Of a stretch of 64,000 bases of DNA, positions 1 through 8,561 are shown piece by piece. The notes under the pieces are model-generated. The model saw only the letters and a program-made list of their open reading frames with translations, was not told the origin of the DNA and ran no database searches. Every line of letters starts with the position of its first letter. The first letter of the stretch is position 1. The position numbers and the translations under genes were made by a program. This stretch comes from Flagellimonas marinaquae (GTDB taxonomy: Bacteria > Bacteroidota > Bacteroidia > Flavobacteriales > Flavobacteriaceae), in NCBI RefSeq assembly GCF_003992675.1, contig NZ_RZMZ01000007.1:124001-188000 (forward strand), given 5' to 3'.

Positions 1-1
1 T

Positions 2-430
2 TGTGACCGCTTGGGGGTGCCGGGGTTTTATTTTAACAAACCAGCCTTTAGGGAATCCGATGCCGTACTCCGGCTTTTAAAGGGATTGGATGCGGATTTG
101 ATTGTTTTGGCAGGCTTTCTTTGGAAAGTTCCCACCCATCTTATCGAAGCATTTCCAAACAAAATCATCAACATACACCCTGCTTTGTTGCCCAAATATG
201 GCGGAAAGGGCATGTATGGAGACAGAGTGCATCAAGCGGTAAAGGACAATAAGGAGACTGAAACCGGTATTACAATTCATTATGTGAACGAAAATTATGA
301 TGAGGGTGCCATCATCTTTCAGGCGAAAACCAAAGTTGAAGCTTCGGACACCCCGGAAAGCATTGCCCAAAAAGTACATCAGCTGGAATATGAGCATTTT
401 CCCCAAGTGATTGAAAAAGTGTTGTCCTAA
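2..430 (+). CDS. purN: Phosphoribosylglycinamide formyltransferase PurN, 5'-truncated by window edge
   Basis: Transfers a formyl group from 10-formyltetrahydrofolate to GAR, the third step of purine synthesis, in the cytosol. The reading frame is open to the left edge, so the N-terminal part lies outside the window. The catalytic signature is visible: the Asn and His of NIHPALLPKYGGKGMYG, and the Asp of YDEGAI, which match the Asn-His-Asp triad of PurN. The C-terminus ends normally. Its stop codon overlaps the next start (TAATG), so it is probably translationally coupled to the RNase H gene. A TTG at 11 is only an internal codon of this frame. Very sure of the family. Confidence 0.93.
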   Translation, partial: CDRLGVPGFYFNKPAFRESDAVLRLLKGLDADLIVLAGFLWKVPTHLIEAFPNKIINIHPALLPKYGGKGMYGDRVHQAVKDNKETETGITIHYVNENYDEGAIIFQAKTKVEASDTPESIAQKVHQLEYEHFPQVIEKVLS

Positions 431-1065
431 TGGCCAAAAAAAAGAAGTTTTATGTGGTTTGGAAAGGAAAGCACCCAGGCATTTTTGAGTCTTGGGCAGA
501 TTGCAAGGCCCAAATTGATGGGATAAAAGGTGCCCAATACAAGTCGTTCGCCACTTTTGAAGAGGCAAAAAAGGCCTTTAATGGCAATTATTTGGAATAT
601 AAAGGCAAATCCAAGGGCAAAAGCGAACTCAGCCCCGAGGAACTTTTGAAAATAGGGGAGCCCAATTACAATTCCATAGCCGTGGATGCCGCTTCGAGCG
701 GAAACCCCGGAAAAATGGAATACCGCGGTGTGGACACCAAGACGAAGCGAGTTCTTTTTCACCAGGGTCCGTTTGAACAGGGCACGAGCAATGTGGGCGA
801 ATTTTTGGCCCTGGTGCACGGACTTGCCTTTCTCCAACAAAAAAAGAGTGACCGCATTCTTTACTCCGATTCCCGAATCGCAATTGGTTGGGTGCGCAAG
901 AAAAAGTGCGGTACCAAACTGGAAAAAACCCATAAAAACGAACAGCTTTTCGAACTGATTGAACGAGCCGAACTTTGGCTCAAAAAAAATCGGTTCAATA
1001 CCCCAATTGTGAAGTGGGAAACTAAGGCCTGGGGTGAAATACCGGCCGATTTTGGCAGAAAGTAA
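430..1065 (+). CDS. rnhA: Ribonuclease HI with N-terminal viroplasmin-like (RNA/DNA hybrid binding) domain
   Basis: Cleaves the RNA strand of RNA:DNA hybrids (primer removal, R-loops). Residues about 5-50 (FYVVWKGKHPGIFESW...YKSFATFEEAKKAF) form the caulimovirus VI/viroplasmin-like hybrid-binding domain; residues about 75-205 are the RNase H fold. Probable metal-binding acids: Asp in AVDAASSGNPG, Glu in NVGEFLALVHG, Asp in YSDSRIAIGW, and Asp near the C-terminus (IPADFG). At 211 residues it fits the Bacteroidota form with an N-terminal extension. The ATG overlaps the purN stop by one base, so the two share a transcript. Confidence 0.9.
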   Translation: MAKKKKFYVVWKGKHPGIFESWADCKAQIDGIKGAQYKSFATFEEAKKAFNGNYLEYKGKSKGKSELSPEELLKIGEPNYNSIAVDAASSGNPGKMEYRGVDTKTKRVLFHQGPFEQGTSNVGEFLALVHGLAFLQQKKSDRILYSDSRIAIGWVRKKKCGTKLEKTHKNEQLFELIERAELWLKKNRFNTPIVKWETKAWGEIPADFGRK

Positions 1066-1111
1066 CCTGTCTTCGTGCTGATATTTCCATTTTTTCATAA
1101 TTGGAACGCCC

Positions 1112-1146
1112 TTTGTACAAATTGGAAAGGGTAAACCGTATATTTG
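1112..1146 (+). promoter_or_regulatory. Bacteroidota-type promoter for the PfkB kinase gene
   Basis: TTTG at 1112-1115 and TATATTTG (perfect TAnnTTTG) at 1139-1146, spaced by 23 nt, 17 nt before the kinase ATG. The spacer is at the long end of the usual range. Confidence 0.55.
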
Positions 1147-1163
1147 CACCAAAAATTTAGGGA

Positions 1164-2090
1164 ATGGGTAAATTACTGATTGTGGGAACCATGGCTTTCG
1201 ATGCCATTGAAACACCGTTCGGGAAAACTGGCAGAATACTGGGGGGCGCTGGCACCTTTATTGGGTTGGCCGCTTCACAATTTGATATCGACTCCGCCAT
1301 CGTATCCGTAGTGGGTGACGATTTTCCGCAATCCTACATGGATATTTTAAAGGACAAGGATATTGATCTCAGCGGCGTGGAAATCGTGAAGGGTGGTAAA
1401 ACTTTTTTCTGGGAAGGAAAATACCATAACGACCTTAACTCACGGGACACCTTGGCCACCGAGCTCAACACCTTGGCAGATTTTAACCCCATTGTACCCG
1501 AAGCTTACACCGATGCCGATATTGTGATGTTGGGCAATCTGCATCCAAATATTCAGATGAGTGTAATTAATCAGATGGAAAAACGACCAAAGCTTATAGT
1601 TTTGGATACCATGAACTTTTGGATGGACCATAGTTGGGATGATTTGATGAAGGTGATTTCAAAAATTGATGTCATCACCATAAATGATGAGGAGGCGAGG
1701 CAATTGACCAACGAGTATTCCTTGGTGAAAGCGGCAGCCAAAATTCAGGAGATGGGCCCTAGATATGTGGTGATCAAAAAAGGGGAACACGGTGCCCTTT
1801 TGTTCCACAAAGACCAGATTTTCTTTGCCCCAGCACTTCCTTTGGAAGAAGTTTTCGACCCTACCGGTGCAGGCGACACCTTTGCCGGAGGCTTTGCAGG
1901 ATATTTGACCGAAACCGGAAACATATCCTTTGAAAGCATGAAAAATGCCATTATCCATGGCTCCAATTTAGCATCGTTCTGTGTAGAACGCTTTGGTACC
2001 GAACGGATGGTAGATTTAAAAAAGAGCGAGGTGGATGCCCGCCTGGCCGAGTTTAAGGAATTGACACAGTTCAATATTGAATTAACATAA
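1164..2090 (+). CDS. PfkB/ribokinase-family sugar or nucleoside kinase
   Basis: ATP-dependent kinase of the ribokinase/PfkB fold, 308 residues, cytosolic; substrate unknown. Family signature 1 is seen as ILGGAGTF (about 27-34) and signature 2 as DPTGAGDTFAGGF (about 231-243), whose GAGD holds the catalytic Asp and the anion hole. The DTMNFW segment in mid-protein is common in Bacteroidota members annotated as sugar kinase. It has its own promoter just upstream and a rho-independent terminator just after, so it is probably monocistronic. Placement between purN and a purF paralogue hints at a nucleoside or ribose-related substrate, but that is inference. Confidence 0.85.
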   Translation: MGKLLIVGTMAFDAIETPFGKTGRILGGAGTFIGLAASQFDIDSAIVSVVGDDFPQSYMDILKDKDIDLSGVEIVKGGKTFFWEGKYHNDLNSRDTLATELNTLADFNPIVPEAYTDADIVMLGNLHPNIQMSVINQMEKRPKLIVLDTMNFWMDHSWDDLMKVISKIDVITINDEEARQLTNEYSLVKAAAKIQEMGPRYVVIKKGEHGALLFHKDQIFFAPALPLEEVFDPTGAGDTFAGGFAGYLTETGNISFESMKNAIIHGSNLASFCVERFGTERMVDLKKSEVDARLAEFKELTQFNIELT

Positions 2091-2096
2091 ATGTTT

Positions 2097-2122
2097 GCCC
2101 TGAGAATTTCGGGGCTTTTTTT
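2097..2122 (+). terminator. Rho-independent terminator after the PfkB kinase
   Basis: GCCCTGA / TCGGGGC stem (one G-T pair), 5-nt loop, then seven T. It lies only 12 nt before the next start codon. Confidence 0.7.
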
Positions 2123-2134
2123 ATTAGGTTTGTT

Positions 2135-4033
2135 ATGAGTGATCCCATTAAGCACGAATGCGGAATATCGTTGATCCGTTTGCTTAAACCCTTGGAGTAC
2201 TACAAAGAAAAGTACGGTACAGCTTTTTACGGCGTAAACAAGATGTACCTAATGATGGAGAAGCAGCACAACCGCGGACAGGACGGCGCCGGTTTTGCAA
2301 GTATCAAAATGGACATGGAACCCGGGGAACGGTACATGAGCCGTGTACGATCGGCCGAACAACAGCCGATACAAGATATCTTCGCCCAGATCAACAATCG
2401 CATTAACACCGCTTTGACGCAAAATCCCGATCGGGAAGATGATGTGGCTTGGCAGAAAAAGAACATCCCATACATTGGTGAACTTTTGATGGGGCACGTT
2501 CGTTACGGAACTTTTGGAAAAAACAGTATAGAGAGCGTTCACCCGTTTTTGAGGCAGAACAACTGGATGCACCGTAACCTTATTGTGGCCGGGAACTTTA
2601 ACATGACCAATGTTGACGAGCTCTTCGGAAATCTGGTGGAATTGGGACAGCATCCCAAGGAAAAGGCAGATACCGTAACCGTGATGGAAAAAATTGGTCA
2701 CTTTTTGGATGACGCAGTTGCCAAGCTTTACAAACAGATCAAAAAAGAGGGTTACACCAAAAGGGAAGCTTCGGCGCTTATTGCTGAGCGGTTGAATGTG
2801 GCCAAAATCTTGAGAAAGGCATCCAAAAACTGGGATGGCGGTTATGCCATGAGCGGACTTATCGGACATGGGGATGCCTTTGTAATGCGCGACCCTGCGG
2901 GAATTCGCCCTGCCTATTATTATCAAGATGACGAAGTAGTGGTCGTGGCATCAGAGCGGCCCGTTATTCAAACCGTTTTCAATGTGAATTTTGAAGATGT
3001 ACATGAGCTTGACCCCGGTCATGCCATCGTCATTAAGAAAAGTGGCTCCATGGCCTTGAAACAGATTTTGGAGCCTACGGAGCGAAAAGCCTGTTCTTTT
3101 GAACGTATCTATTTTTCCCGAGGTAGCGACAAAGAAATCTATCAAGAACGAAAAAAACTGGGAAAATTGGTTTTTCCAGAAATACTGAAGTCCATCGACA
3201 ACGATTTGGAGAATACCGTTTTCTCCTATATCCCCAATACTGCGGAAACATCGTTCTTCGGGATGGTGAAAGAAGCCCAAAACTACCTCAACAAGAAAAA
3301 AGAGGAGCAAATTTTGGCGATGGGCGGTAACATCGATAGGGAAGAACTTCACCGAATTTTGGCCATTCGCCCACGTATTGAAAAGGTGGCCATTAAGGAT
3401 GCCAAACTACGCACCTTTATCACACAGGACAGTAGCCGTGATGATTTGGTGACCCACGTTTACGACATTTCTTATGGTTCCGTGAAAAGTACGGACAACC
3501 TTGTGATTATTGATGATAGTATTGTAAGAGGAACCACACTCAAACGCAGTATCCTTAAAATTTTGGACCGATTGTCACCAAAGAAAATCATCGTGGTATC
3601 TTCGGCCCCTCAAATTCGCTATCCAGATTGTTATGGCATCGATATGGCCAAACTGGAGGATTTTGTAGCCTTTAAGGCAGCAAAGGCACTTCACGAAGAC
3701 CATGGGACCACCCATTTGATCGAAGAAATCTACCATAAGTGTGTGGCCCAGACCAAAGCACCGAACAAAGAGGCCATTAATCACGTAAAAGAATTTTATG
3801 CACCTTTCTCGGCCAAACAGATTTCCAAAAAAATTGGAGAAATTTTGAGCCCGGAAGATATCAATGCAGAGGTTGAAATCATTTATCAGACCATAGAGGG
3901 ATTGCACAGTGCTTGTCCCAAAAACTTGGGAGACTGGTACTTTACCGGAAATTACCCTACTCCAGGAGGAAACCGGGTGGTCAATAAGGCATTTATCAAC
4001 TTTTTTGAAGGCAAGAACGAACGGGCGTATTAG
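2135..4033 (+). CDS. purF: Long amidophosphoribosyltransferase (PurF) paralogue with N-terminal propeptide
   Basis: Class-II glutamine amidotransferase fused to a phosphoribosyltransferase domain: PRPP + Gln to phosphoribosylamine, first step of purine synthesis. The nucleophile is probably Cys9 in ECGISL, so eight residues must be removed, as in Bacillus-type PurF. NTN-hydrolase elements follow (HNRGQDGAG, HVRYGT). The PRPP loop VIIDDSIVRGTT lies near residue 455. At 632 residues it is clearly longer than usual PurF (about 450-510). Bacteroidota often carry such a long form beside a standard PurF, so a second copy may exist elsewhere and the exact role is uncertain. ATG at 2135 follows the previous gene's terminator closely; no good promoter was found in between. 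Confidence 0.82.
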   Translation: MSDPIKHECGISLIRLLKPLEYYKEKYGTAFYGVNKMYLMMEKQHNRGQDGAGFASIKMDMEPGERYMSRVRSAEQQPIQDIFAQINNRINTALTQNPDREDDVAWQKKNIPYIGELLMGHVRYGTFGKNSIESVHPFLRQNNWMHRNLIVAGNFNMTNVDELFGNLVELGQHPKEKADTVTVMEKIGHFLDDAVAKLYKQIKKEGYTKREASALIAERLNVAKILRKASKNWDGGYAMSGLIGHGDAFVMRDPAGIRPAYYYQDDEVVVVASERPVIQTVFNVNFEDVHELDPGHAIVIKKSGSMALKQILEPTERKACSFERIYFSRGSDKEIYQERKKLGKLVFPEILKSIDNDLENTVFSYIPNTAETSFFGMVKEAQNYLNKKKEEQILAMGGNIDREELHRILAIRPRIEKVAIKDAKLRTFITQDSSRDDLVTHVYDISYGSVKSTDNLVIIDDSIVRGTTLKRSILKILDRLSPKKIIVVSSAPQIRYPDCYGIDMAKLEDFVAFKAAKALHEDHGTTHLIEEIYHKCVAQTKAPNKEAINHVKEFYAPFSAKQISKKIGEILSPEDINAEVEIIYQTIEGLHSACPKNLGDWYFTGNYPTPGGNRVVNKAFINFFEGKNERAY

Positions 4034-4126
4034 TGCTGAAACACCTTAAAAACAGCTGAAAGCGTGCATTTTATCGACGAATCCCGTAGAACAGCGGGTT
4101 TTTATACGTTCGGCAATGTGCCATCC

Positions 4127-4134
4127 TACTTTAG
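4127..4134 (+). promoter_or_regulatory. -7 element of sRNA copy 1
   Basis: TACTTTAG, 7 of 8 matches to TAnnTTTG, 6 nt before the conserved RNA block. No clear -33 TTTG is seen at the right distance. Confidence 0.45.
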
Positions 4135-4140
4135 TGCTTG

Positions 4141-4214
4141 CCATAGCATAAGTAGGTTAAGTTCATGGTAAGATTTGGGGCAAAAAAGGTGGAAGCTATT
4201 CCACCTTTTTTATT
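4141..4214 (+). ncRNA. Tandem small RNA, copy 1
   Basis: About 74 nt. The first 40 nt (4141-4180) are identical to copy 2 and match copy 3 at all but one position; flanks are unrelated. CCAT at the 5' end can pair with ATGG 24 nt later, exposing a loop with AAGTAGGTTAAG. A strong terminator follows: 13-bp stem 4182-4194/4199-4211 with loop GCTA and a T-rich tail. This is an independent transcript between the purF paralogue and sodA, not a leader. It may belong to the published Flavo-1 RNA motif of Flavobacteria, which I cannot verify. No conserved ORF: the frame from the shared ATG diverges at once. Confidence 0.6.
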
Positions 4215-4348
4215 TTCTACAGTCCTCAAAAAGCCTGACAATCGAGCCAACTTTCTTGACATTTATCAATTATTGACGATTGTTATACACTTCAACCCAT
4301 TTACAGGGGTTTCATCTAAAAGCTTACGAAAGAAATAATCCTCCGCCT

Positions 4349-4356
4349 TACTTTTG
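4349..4356 (+). promoter_or_regulatory. -7 element of sRNA copy 2
   Basis: TACTTTTG, a perfect TAnnTTTG, 5 nt before the conserved RNA block, so the predicted start of transcription falls at its first base. Confidence 0.5.
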
Positions 4357-4361
4357 GAAGA

Positions 4362-4435
4362 CCATAGCATAAGTAGGTTAAGTTCATGGTAAGATTTGGG
4401 GAAAGAAGGCGGAGCATGCTCCGCCTTCTTTATAT
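4362..4435 (+). ncRNA. Tandem small RNA, copy 2
   Basis: Conserved 40-nt block at 4362-4401, identical to copy 1, followed by a different terminator: stem AAAGAAGGCGGA / TCCGCCTTCTTT around GCATGC (4402-4431), then TATATTT. Total about 74 nt, the same length as the other copies. The terminator stem sequence differs completely from copies 1 and 3 while the 5' block does not, which points to selection on the 5' block and on stem formation rather than a recent duplication. Confidence 0.6.
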
Positions 4436-4518
4436 TTGACTACCAAGGTTTTATCCATTTTATCGATGAACTGCTCCATTTCTTTTTCTTCAAAAAAGTA
4501 AAATATTTTTTAAAACCC

Positions 4519-4549
4519 TTTGTTATTTCTCACAATACCAGTATTTTAG
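4519..4549 (+). promoter_or_regulatory. Promoter of sRNA copy 3
   Basis: TTTG at 4519-4522, exactly 19 nt, then TATTTTAG at 4542-4549 (7 of 8 to TAnnTTTG), 5 nt before the conserved RNA block. Confidence 0.6.
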
Positions 4550-4554
4550 TCTCG

Positions 4555-4630
4555 CCATAGCATAAGTAGGTTAAGTTTATGGTAAGATTTGGGACGAAAA
4601 GGGTGAGGACTTCCTCGCCCTTTTCTATTT
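4555..4630 (+). ncRNA. Tandem small RNA, copy 3
   Basis: Conserved block at 4555-4593 with one change (GTTTATGG for GTTCATGG); the change lengthens the 5' stem to CCATA/TATGG. Terminator stem 4597-4608/4613-4624 (AAAAGGGTGAGG / CCTCGCCCTTTT, one G-T pair) and a TCTATTTT tail. It has the best promoter of the three. Target and role unknown; the exposed purine-rich loop would suit base pairing with mRNA, an inference. Confidence 0.6.
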
Positions 4631-4648
4631 TGGAAAAAAATGAAACAA

Positions 4649-4676
4649 AAAAGCCGTGCACCAAGTACACGGCTTT
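4649..4676 (-). terminator. Terminator of sodA
   Basis: AAAGCCGTG / CACGGCTTT stem with a 9-nt loop; read on the minus strand it ends in a run of T, just past the sodA stop. Confidence 0.7.
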
Positions 4677-4698
4677 ATATTTATAAATGAACTAGTTA

Positions 4699-5307
4699 CT
4701 ATTTACTAGCTGCGTAGTTTTCGGAAACCTTGTCCCAATTGATCACATTAAAGAATGCAGCAATATAATCGGGTCTCAAGTTTTGGTAATGCAAATAGTA
4801 GGCGTGCTCCCAAACGTCCAATCCCAAAATAGGATATCCTTCGCAGGCTACTCCAGGCATAATGGGGTTGTCTTGGTTAGGAGTAGAACATACCTCCAAC
4901 TTGCCTCCTTTATGCACACAAAGCCAAGCCCATCCGGAACCGAACTGCGTGGCTGCTGCATTGGAGAATTTTTCCTTGAAAGCGTCAAAGGAACCAAAAG
5001 CCTCATCAATAGCAGAAGCCAACTCTCCAGATGGTTTTCCACCACCATTCGGGGACATTACTTCCCAGAACAAGCTGTGGTTAAAAAATCCGCCTCCATT
5101 ATTCCTAACGGCTCCGTTGGACATATCCAAGTTGGAAAGAATATCAACGATTCCCTTACCTTCCAAGTCGGTTCCTTCAATAGCGCCGTTCAATTTGGTG
5201 GTGTAACCATTGTGGTGCTTGGTATGGTGGATTTCCATGGTTCTAGCGTCTATATGAGGTTCCAACGCATCGTATGCATACGGTAATTTAGGTAATTCAA
5301 AAGCCAT
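4699..5307 (-). CDS. sodA: Superoxide dismutase, Fe/Mn family, probably Mn type
   Basis: Converts superoxide to hydrogen peroxide and oxygen in the cytosol. 202 residues, full length. Metal ligands fit His27 (MEIHHTKHH), His77 (NHSLFW), Asp164 and His168 (DVWEHAYY). Gly before the NHSLFW ligand together with the Gln of NQDNP, the outer-sphere position typical of Mn enzymes, argues for Mn rather than Fe; cambialistic use cannot be excluded. Convergent to the sRNA array, with its own terminator; divergent from the AddA-like gene. Confidence 0.93.
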   Translation of the reverse strand: MAFELPKLPYAYDALEPHIDARTMEIHHTKHHNGYTTKLNGAIEGTDLEGKGIVDILSNLDMSNGAVRNNGGGFFNHSLFWEVMSPNGGGKPSGELASAIDEAFGSFDAFKEKFSNAAATQFGSGWAWLCVHKGGKLEVCSTPNQDNPIMPGVACEGYPILGLDVWEHAYYLHYQNLRPDYIAAFFNVINWDKVSENYAASK

Positions 5308-5429
5308 AATTATCTTGTTTTTTTAGGTTATTACTTTGTTCACGTAAAAATACGGATTTTAACATTTATATTCCGCTAAAACCATGTTAACATGAGGTAA
5401 GGAATCCTTATTTTGCAGGAAAAACACTT

Positions 5430-8400
5430 TTGAAGGGGTCAAATTTTAAAATATACAGCGCATCGGCCGGTTCGGGTAAAACCTATGCCCTTGCCAAGGC
5501 CTACCTCACCTTACTGCTCGCAAACGATTCCCCTATAAAGTTTCGCCAAATACTGGCAATTACCTTTACCAACAAGGCGGTCGAGGAAATGAAGACCCGG
5601 ATTCTGGACAATTTGTTCGCTTTCGGGCAAGAAACTGTCCCCGAAAAACAGAAAAGTCTGTTTTTATCCCTTTGTGAAGAACTTTCCTTGACGGAGGAAC
5701 AGTTACGGCAACGTTCCCAACTCATCCTAAAACGGATTCTTCACAACTATTCTTTTTTTGAGATTTCTACCATAGATAAGTTCAACCACAAAATCATAAA
5801 GACCTTCGCCCGTGACCTCCATCTTTCCCAAAATTTTGAGGTAGAACTCAATCAGGATTTATTGTTGGAGGAAGCGGTGGGGCGTTTATTGGGACGAGCG
5901 GGAAATGACGAAGAACTTACCGAAGTGCTGATCGCCTTTTCCTTGGAAAAAATCGACGATGACAAAAGCTGGAACATTGCTTACGATTTGACGGAAATCG
6001 GAAAACTGCTGTTTCAGGAGAACCATGCCGAGCACATTGAACCATTGCGTGAAAAATCCATTTCAGATTTTACCCATATCCAAAAGCTGATTGCCTCGAA
6101 AAGCAAGGCCATTCAGGACAAAGTGAAACAGCTTGCGCAAGAAACACTTTCGGAAATTGAGCGACAAGGATTTGAGTTTGCTGATTTTCCATATAAAACA
6201 TTGCCCAACCATTTTAAAAAAATGGTGGATGGAGAACTCGACCCAAAAAAATTGTATGCCGCAAAAACATTGGAGCCCAATCTGATTGAAGGAAAGTTGC
6301 TAAAGTCGACTGACAAAAGAGATGTGACCGGTTTGGCTACTTTTGTCCTTCAAAATTACCTCTCCCTAAAAGAATTTATCTATCGGTACAGTTACCTCCA
6401 AAACATTTATGGCAACATCGTACCAATGACGGTCCTGAACGAAATCGCCAAGGAAATCAAGAATATCGAATTGGATAGGGACATTGTACCCATCTCGTCC
6501 CTGAACGCCATTCTGTCCAAAGAAATCAAAAACCAGCCGGTTCCCTTTATTTATGAACGGATGGGCGAGAAATACCATCATTATTTTATCGATGAGTTTC
6601 AGGATACCTCAAAAATGCAATGGGAAAACCTTGTGCCACTCATTGGCAATGCCTTGGAAAGTGAGGATCAAAAACAAGAACGCGGTTCCCTTTTTCTGGT
6701 CGGCGATGTAAAACAGGCCATTTATCGTTGGCGTGGCGGAAGGGCAGAGCAATTTTTAAACTTGACCAACGGAAGATTCAATCCCTTTGTCGTGGAACCA
6801 AGCATCCATTCCTTGGATACCAACTGGCGAAGCCAAGACCAAATAGTAAACTTCAACAATAGTTTTTTTACCGCTTCGGCTCCGGTATTGGCGCAAGAGG
6901 ATTACCGAAATCTGTTTTTGAACGACTCGCACCAAAAAACAAACAACAAGCCCGGTGGTTACATCCAACTATCCTTTTTGGATGGTGACCTCGAAGACAA
7001 AGACGGGACATATTGCAACGAAACACTAAAAATCATTCAGCGACTTGTTTCGGAACATCATGCTTTTGCTGATATATGCGTCTTGGTTCGGTCCAATGAA
7101 AAAGGAATGCTCTTGGCCGATTTTTTGGCACAGCATGAGATTCCCATCATTTCTTCGGATGCGCTTTTATTGGCAAAAAATGAGAAAGTCGTCTTTTTGG
7201 TTTCTATCCTCCGAATTTTTGAAAATCCAACCGACCGCGAAGCAGCCTATAAAATATTAAGGTATATCTGTACCGATGCAAAAGGCGAACACACCTTTAT
7301 TGCCCAACATTTGGAGACTATCATACCCTTTTTGGCCAAAGAGCATGGTTTTGATGTGTCCCAATTAAAGGGCAAGCCCGTACTTACCATTTTAGAAACT
7401 GCCATAGTTCAATTTAAATTGAATGAGGGTTCCTTAGCTCATATTTCCTTTTTGATGGACGAGGTACTTGACCTTGAAAAAAGGGAGGGACCCAGCGTGT
7501 ATGCGTTCCTTAATTTCTGGGAATCCAAAAAAGAATCGCTTTCCATTGCAGCGCCGGACGGTGTGGATGCCGTAAAAATTATGACCATTCATAAAGCCAA
7601 AGGGCTTGAGTTCCCATTTGTGATTTTTCCGTTTGCCGATTCAACATTGATCAAAAGGGACAAAAAGTCGTGGGTTGCCGCAACATCGCAAGAAGACGAA
7701 ATAGGGCTGGATGAGTTCCTTTTGAACACCAAGAGCGATATGCTGGAATATAACCCCGTAACACAGGCCAAATACTTGGAAGTGGAGCAAAAGTCTTTAT
7801 TGGATGCCATGAACGTGCTATATGTGGCGCTCACCCGTCCCGAAAAAGGCCTGTTCGTTATTACAGAAAAGAGCAAAAAGGAGATAGCAAGCATAGAAGC
7901 CGCCTCATCTTACCAAGACCTTTTTCAATGGTACGTTCAGCAACACAATTTGACCGAAACCGAAGGTGATATTTATGCCATTGGCACTTTTCCTTCGGAA
8001 AGCACCAAGAAAGCTATTGCATCCACAGCGAACTACATTCCCTACGTCTCCCGAGCCAAAACCGAGCGTGGGTTTGCCATTTCCACCACATCGGGTCGTC
8101 TATGGGACGATGAGCGATTGGAGGCCATTGAAATGGGGAACGTGATTCATTTTGCCTTAAGTCAAATCAAGACGGCGAAAGATGTCGATCCCATATTGGA
8201 GCGTTTGGAGATTGAAGGACATTTTCCGAAGGAATCCTCAGCGAGCATCAAACAAAAAGTATTGGCAGTTGTAAACCACCCGAAGCTGGCAGGGCTCTTT
8301 TTGGAGCATCTTCGCATCCTTAACGAGCAGGAAATACTGACCACGGGCGGACAGTCCCTTCGCCCCGACAGAATAGTCCTTGATGGAAAACAGGCAACGG

Positions 8401-8546
8401 TCGTCGATTACAAAACAGGGAAGCCATCGCCTAAACACAAAGAACAGATTGCCAACTACGCCGATGTTTTGAGAGAAATGGACTTTGAAATAAAACAATC
8501 CATTATTGTTTATATTGACCAAGAAATAGACCCTATTTTTGTATAA
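5430..8546 (+). CDS. AddA/RecB-like UvrD-family helicase with C-terminal PD-(D/E)XK nuclease
   Basis: DNA double-strand-break end processing before RecA loading, 1038 residues. SF1 helicase motifs in order: Walker A SASAGSGKT (about 10-18), Walker B FIDEFQDT (about 386), VGDVKQAIYRWRGG (about 424), NWRSQD, MTIHKAKGLEFP (about 715), and VLYVALTRPEKGL. The C-terminal nuclease shows PDRIV...VVDYKTGKP (about 975-995), the AddA/RecB catalytic Asp and Lys with a downstream Gln-Tyr element (KEQIANY). The start is TTG at 5430, directly before the Walker A segment; no ATG fits. The likely partner is the AddB-like gene at 11302, two genes away. kbl follows after 15 nt. Confidence 0.85.
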   Translation: MKGSNFKIYSASAGSGKTYALAKAYLTLLLANDSPIKFRQILAITFTNKAVEEMKTRILDNLFAFGQETVPEKQKSLFLSLCEELSLTEEQLRQRSQLILKRILHNYSFFEISTIDKFNHKIIKTFARDLHLSQNFEVELNQDLLLEEAVGRLLGRAGNDEELTEVLIAFSLEKIDDDKSWNIAYDLTEIGKLLFQENHAEHIEPLREKSISDFTHIQKLIASKSKAIQDKVKQLAQETLSEIERQGFEFADFPYKTLPNHFKKMVDGELDPKKLYAAKTLEPNLIEGKLLKSTDKRDVTGLATFVLQNYLSLKEFIYRYSYLQNIYGNIVPMTVLNEIAKEIKNIELDRDIVPISSLNAILSKEIKNQPVPFIYERMGEKYHHYFIDEFQDTSKMQWENLVPLIGNALESEDQKQERGSLFLVGDVKQAIYRWRGGRAEQFLNLTNGRFNPFVVEPSIHSLDTNWRSQDQIVNFNNSFFTASAPVLAQEDYRNLFLNDSHQKTNNKPGGYIQLSFLDGDLEDKDGTYCNETLKIIQRLVSEHHAFADICVLVRSNEKGMLLADFLAQHEIPIISSDALLLAKNEKVVFLVSILRIFENPTDREAAYKILRYICTDAKGEHTFIAQHLETIIPFLAKEHGFDVSQLKGKPVLTILETAIVQFKLNEGSLAHISFLMDEVLDLEKREGPSVYAFLNFWESKKESLSIAAPDGVDAVKIMTIHKAKGLEFPFVIFPFADSTLIKRDKKSWVAATSQEDEIGLDEFLLNTKSDMLEYNPVTQAKYLEVEQKSLLDAMNVLYVALTRPEKGLFVITEKSKKEIASIEAASSYQDLFQWYVQQHNLTETEGDIYAIGTFPSESTKKAIASTANYIPYVSRAKTERGFAISTTSGRLWDDERLEAIEMGNVIHFALSQIKTAKDVDPILERLEIEGHFPKESSASIKQKVLAVVNHPKLAGLFLEHLRILNEQEILTTGGQSLRPDRIVLDGKQATVVDYKTGKPSPKHKEQIANYADVLREMDFEIKQSIIVYIDQEIDPIFV

Positions 8547-8561
8547 ACCGATTTAAAAGAT

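Noticed and set aside
2125..2132. TAGGTTTG as a -7 element for the long PurF gene
   Set aside because: It is only 2 nt before the ATG, so transcription would begin inside the codons needed for the nucleophilic Cys; no -33 element at the right distance.
4083..4105. CCCG...CGGGTTTTT as terminator of the long PurF gene
   Set aside because: Only 4 bp of stem around an 8-nt loop; too weak to claim, although some terminator is expected there.
4164..4435. Short ORFs starting at the shared ATGGTAAGATTTGG of the sRNA copies
   Set aside because: Only the first five codons agree; the frames diverge immediately and differ in length, and the ATG is part of a stem.
4127..4630. CRISPR array reading of the repeated 40-mers
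   Set aside because: Only three copies with spacers of 150-180 bp, each with promoter and terminator, and no cas genes.
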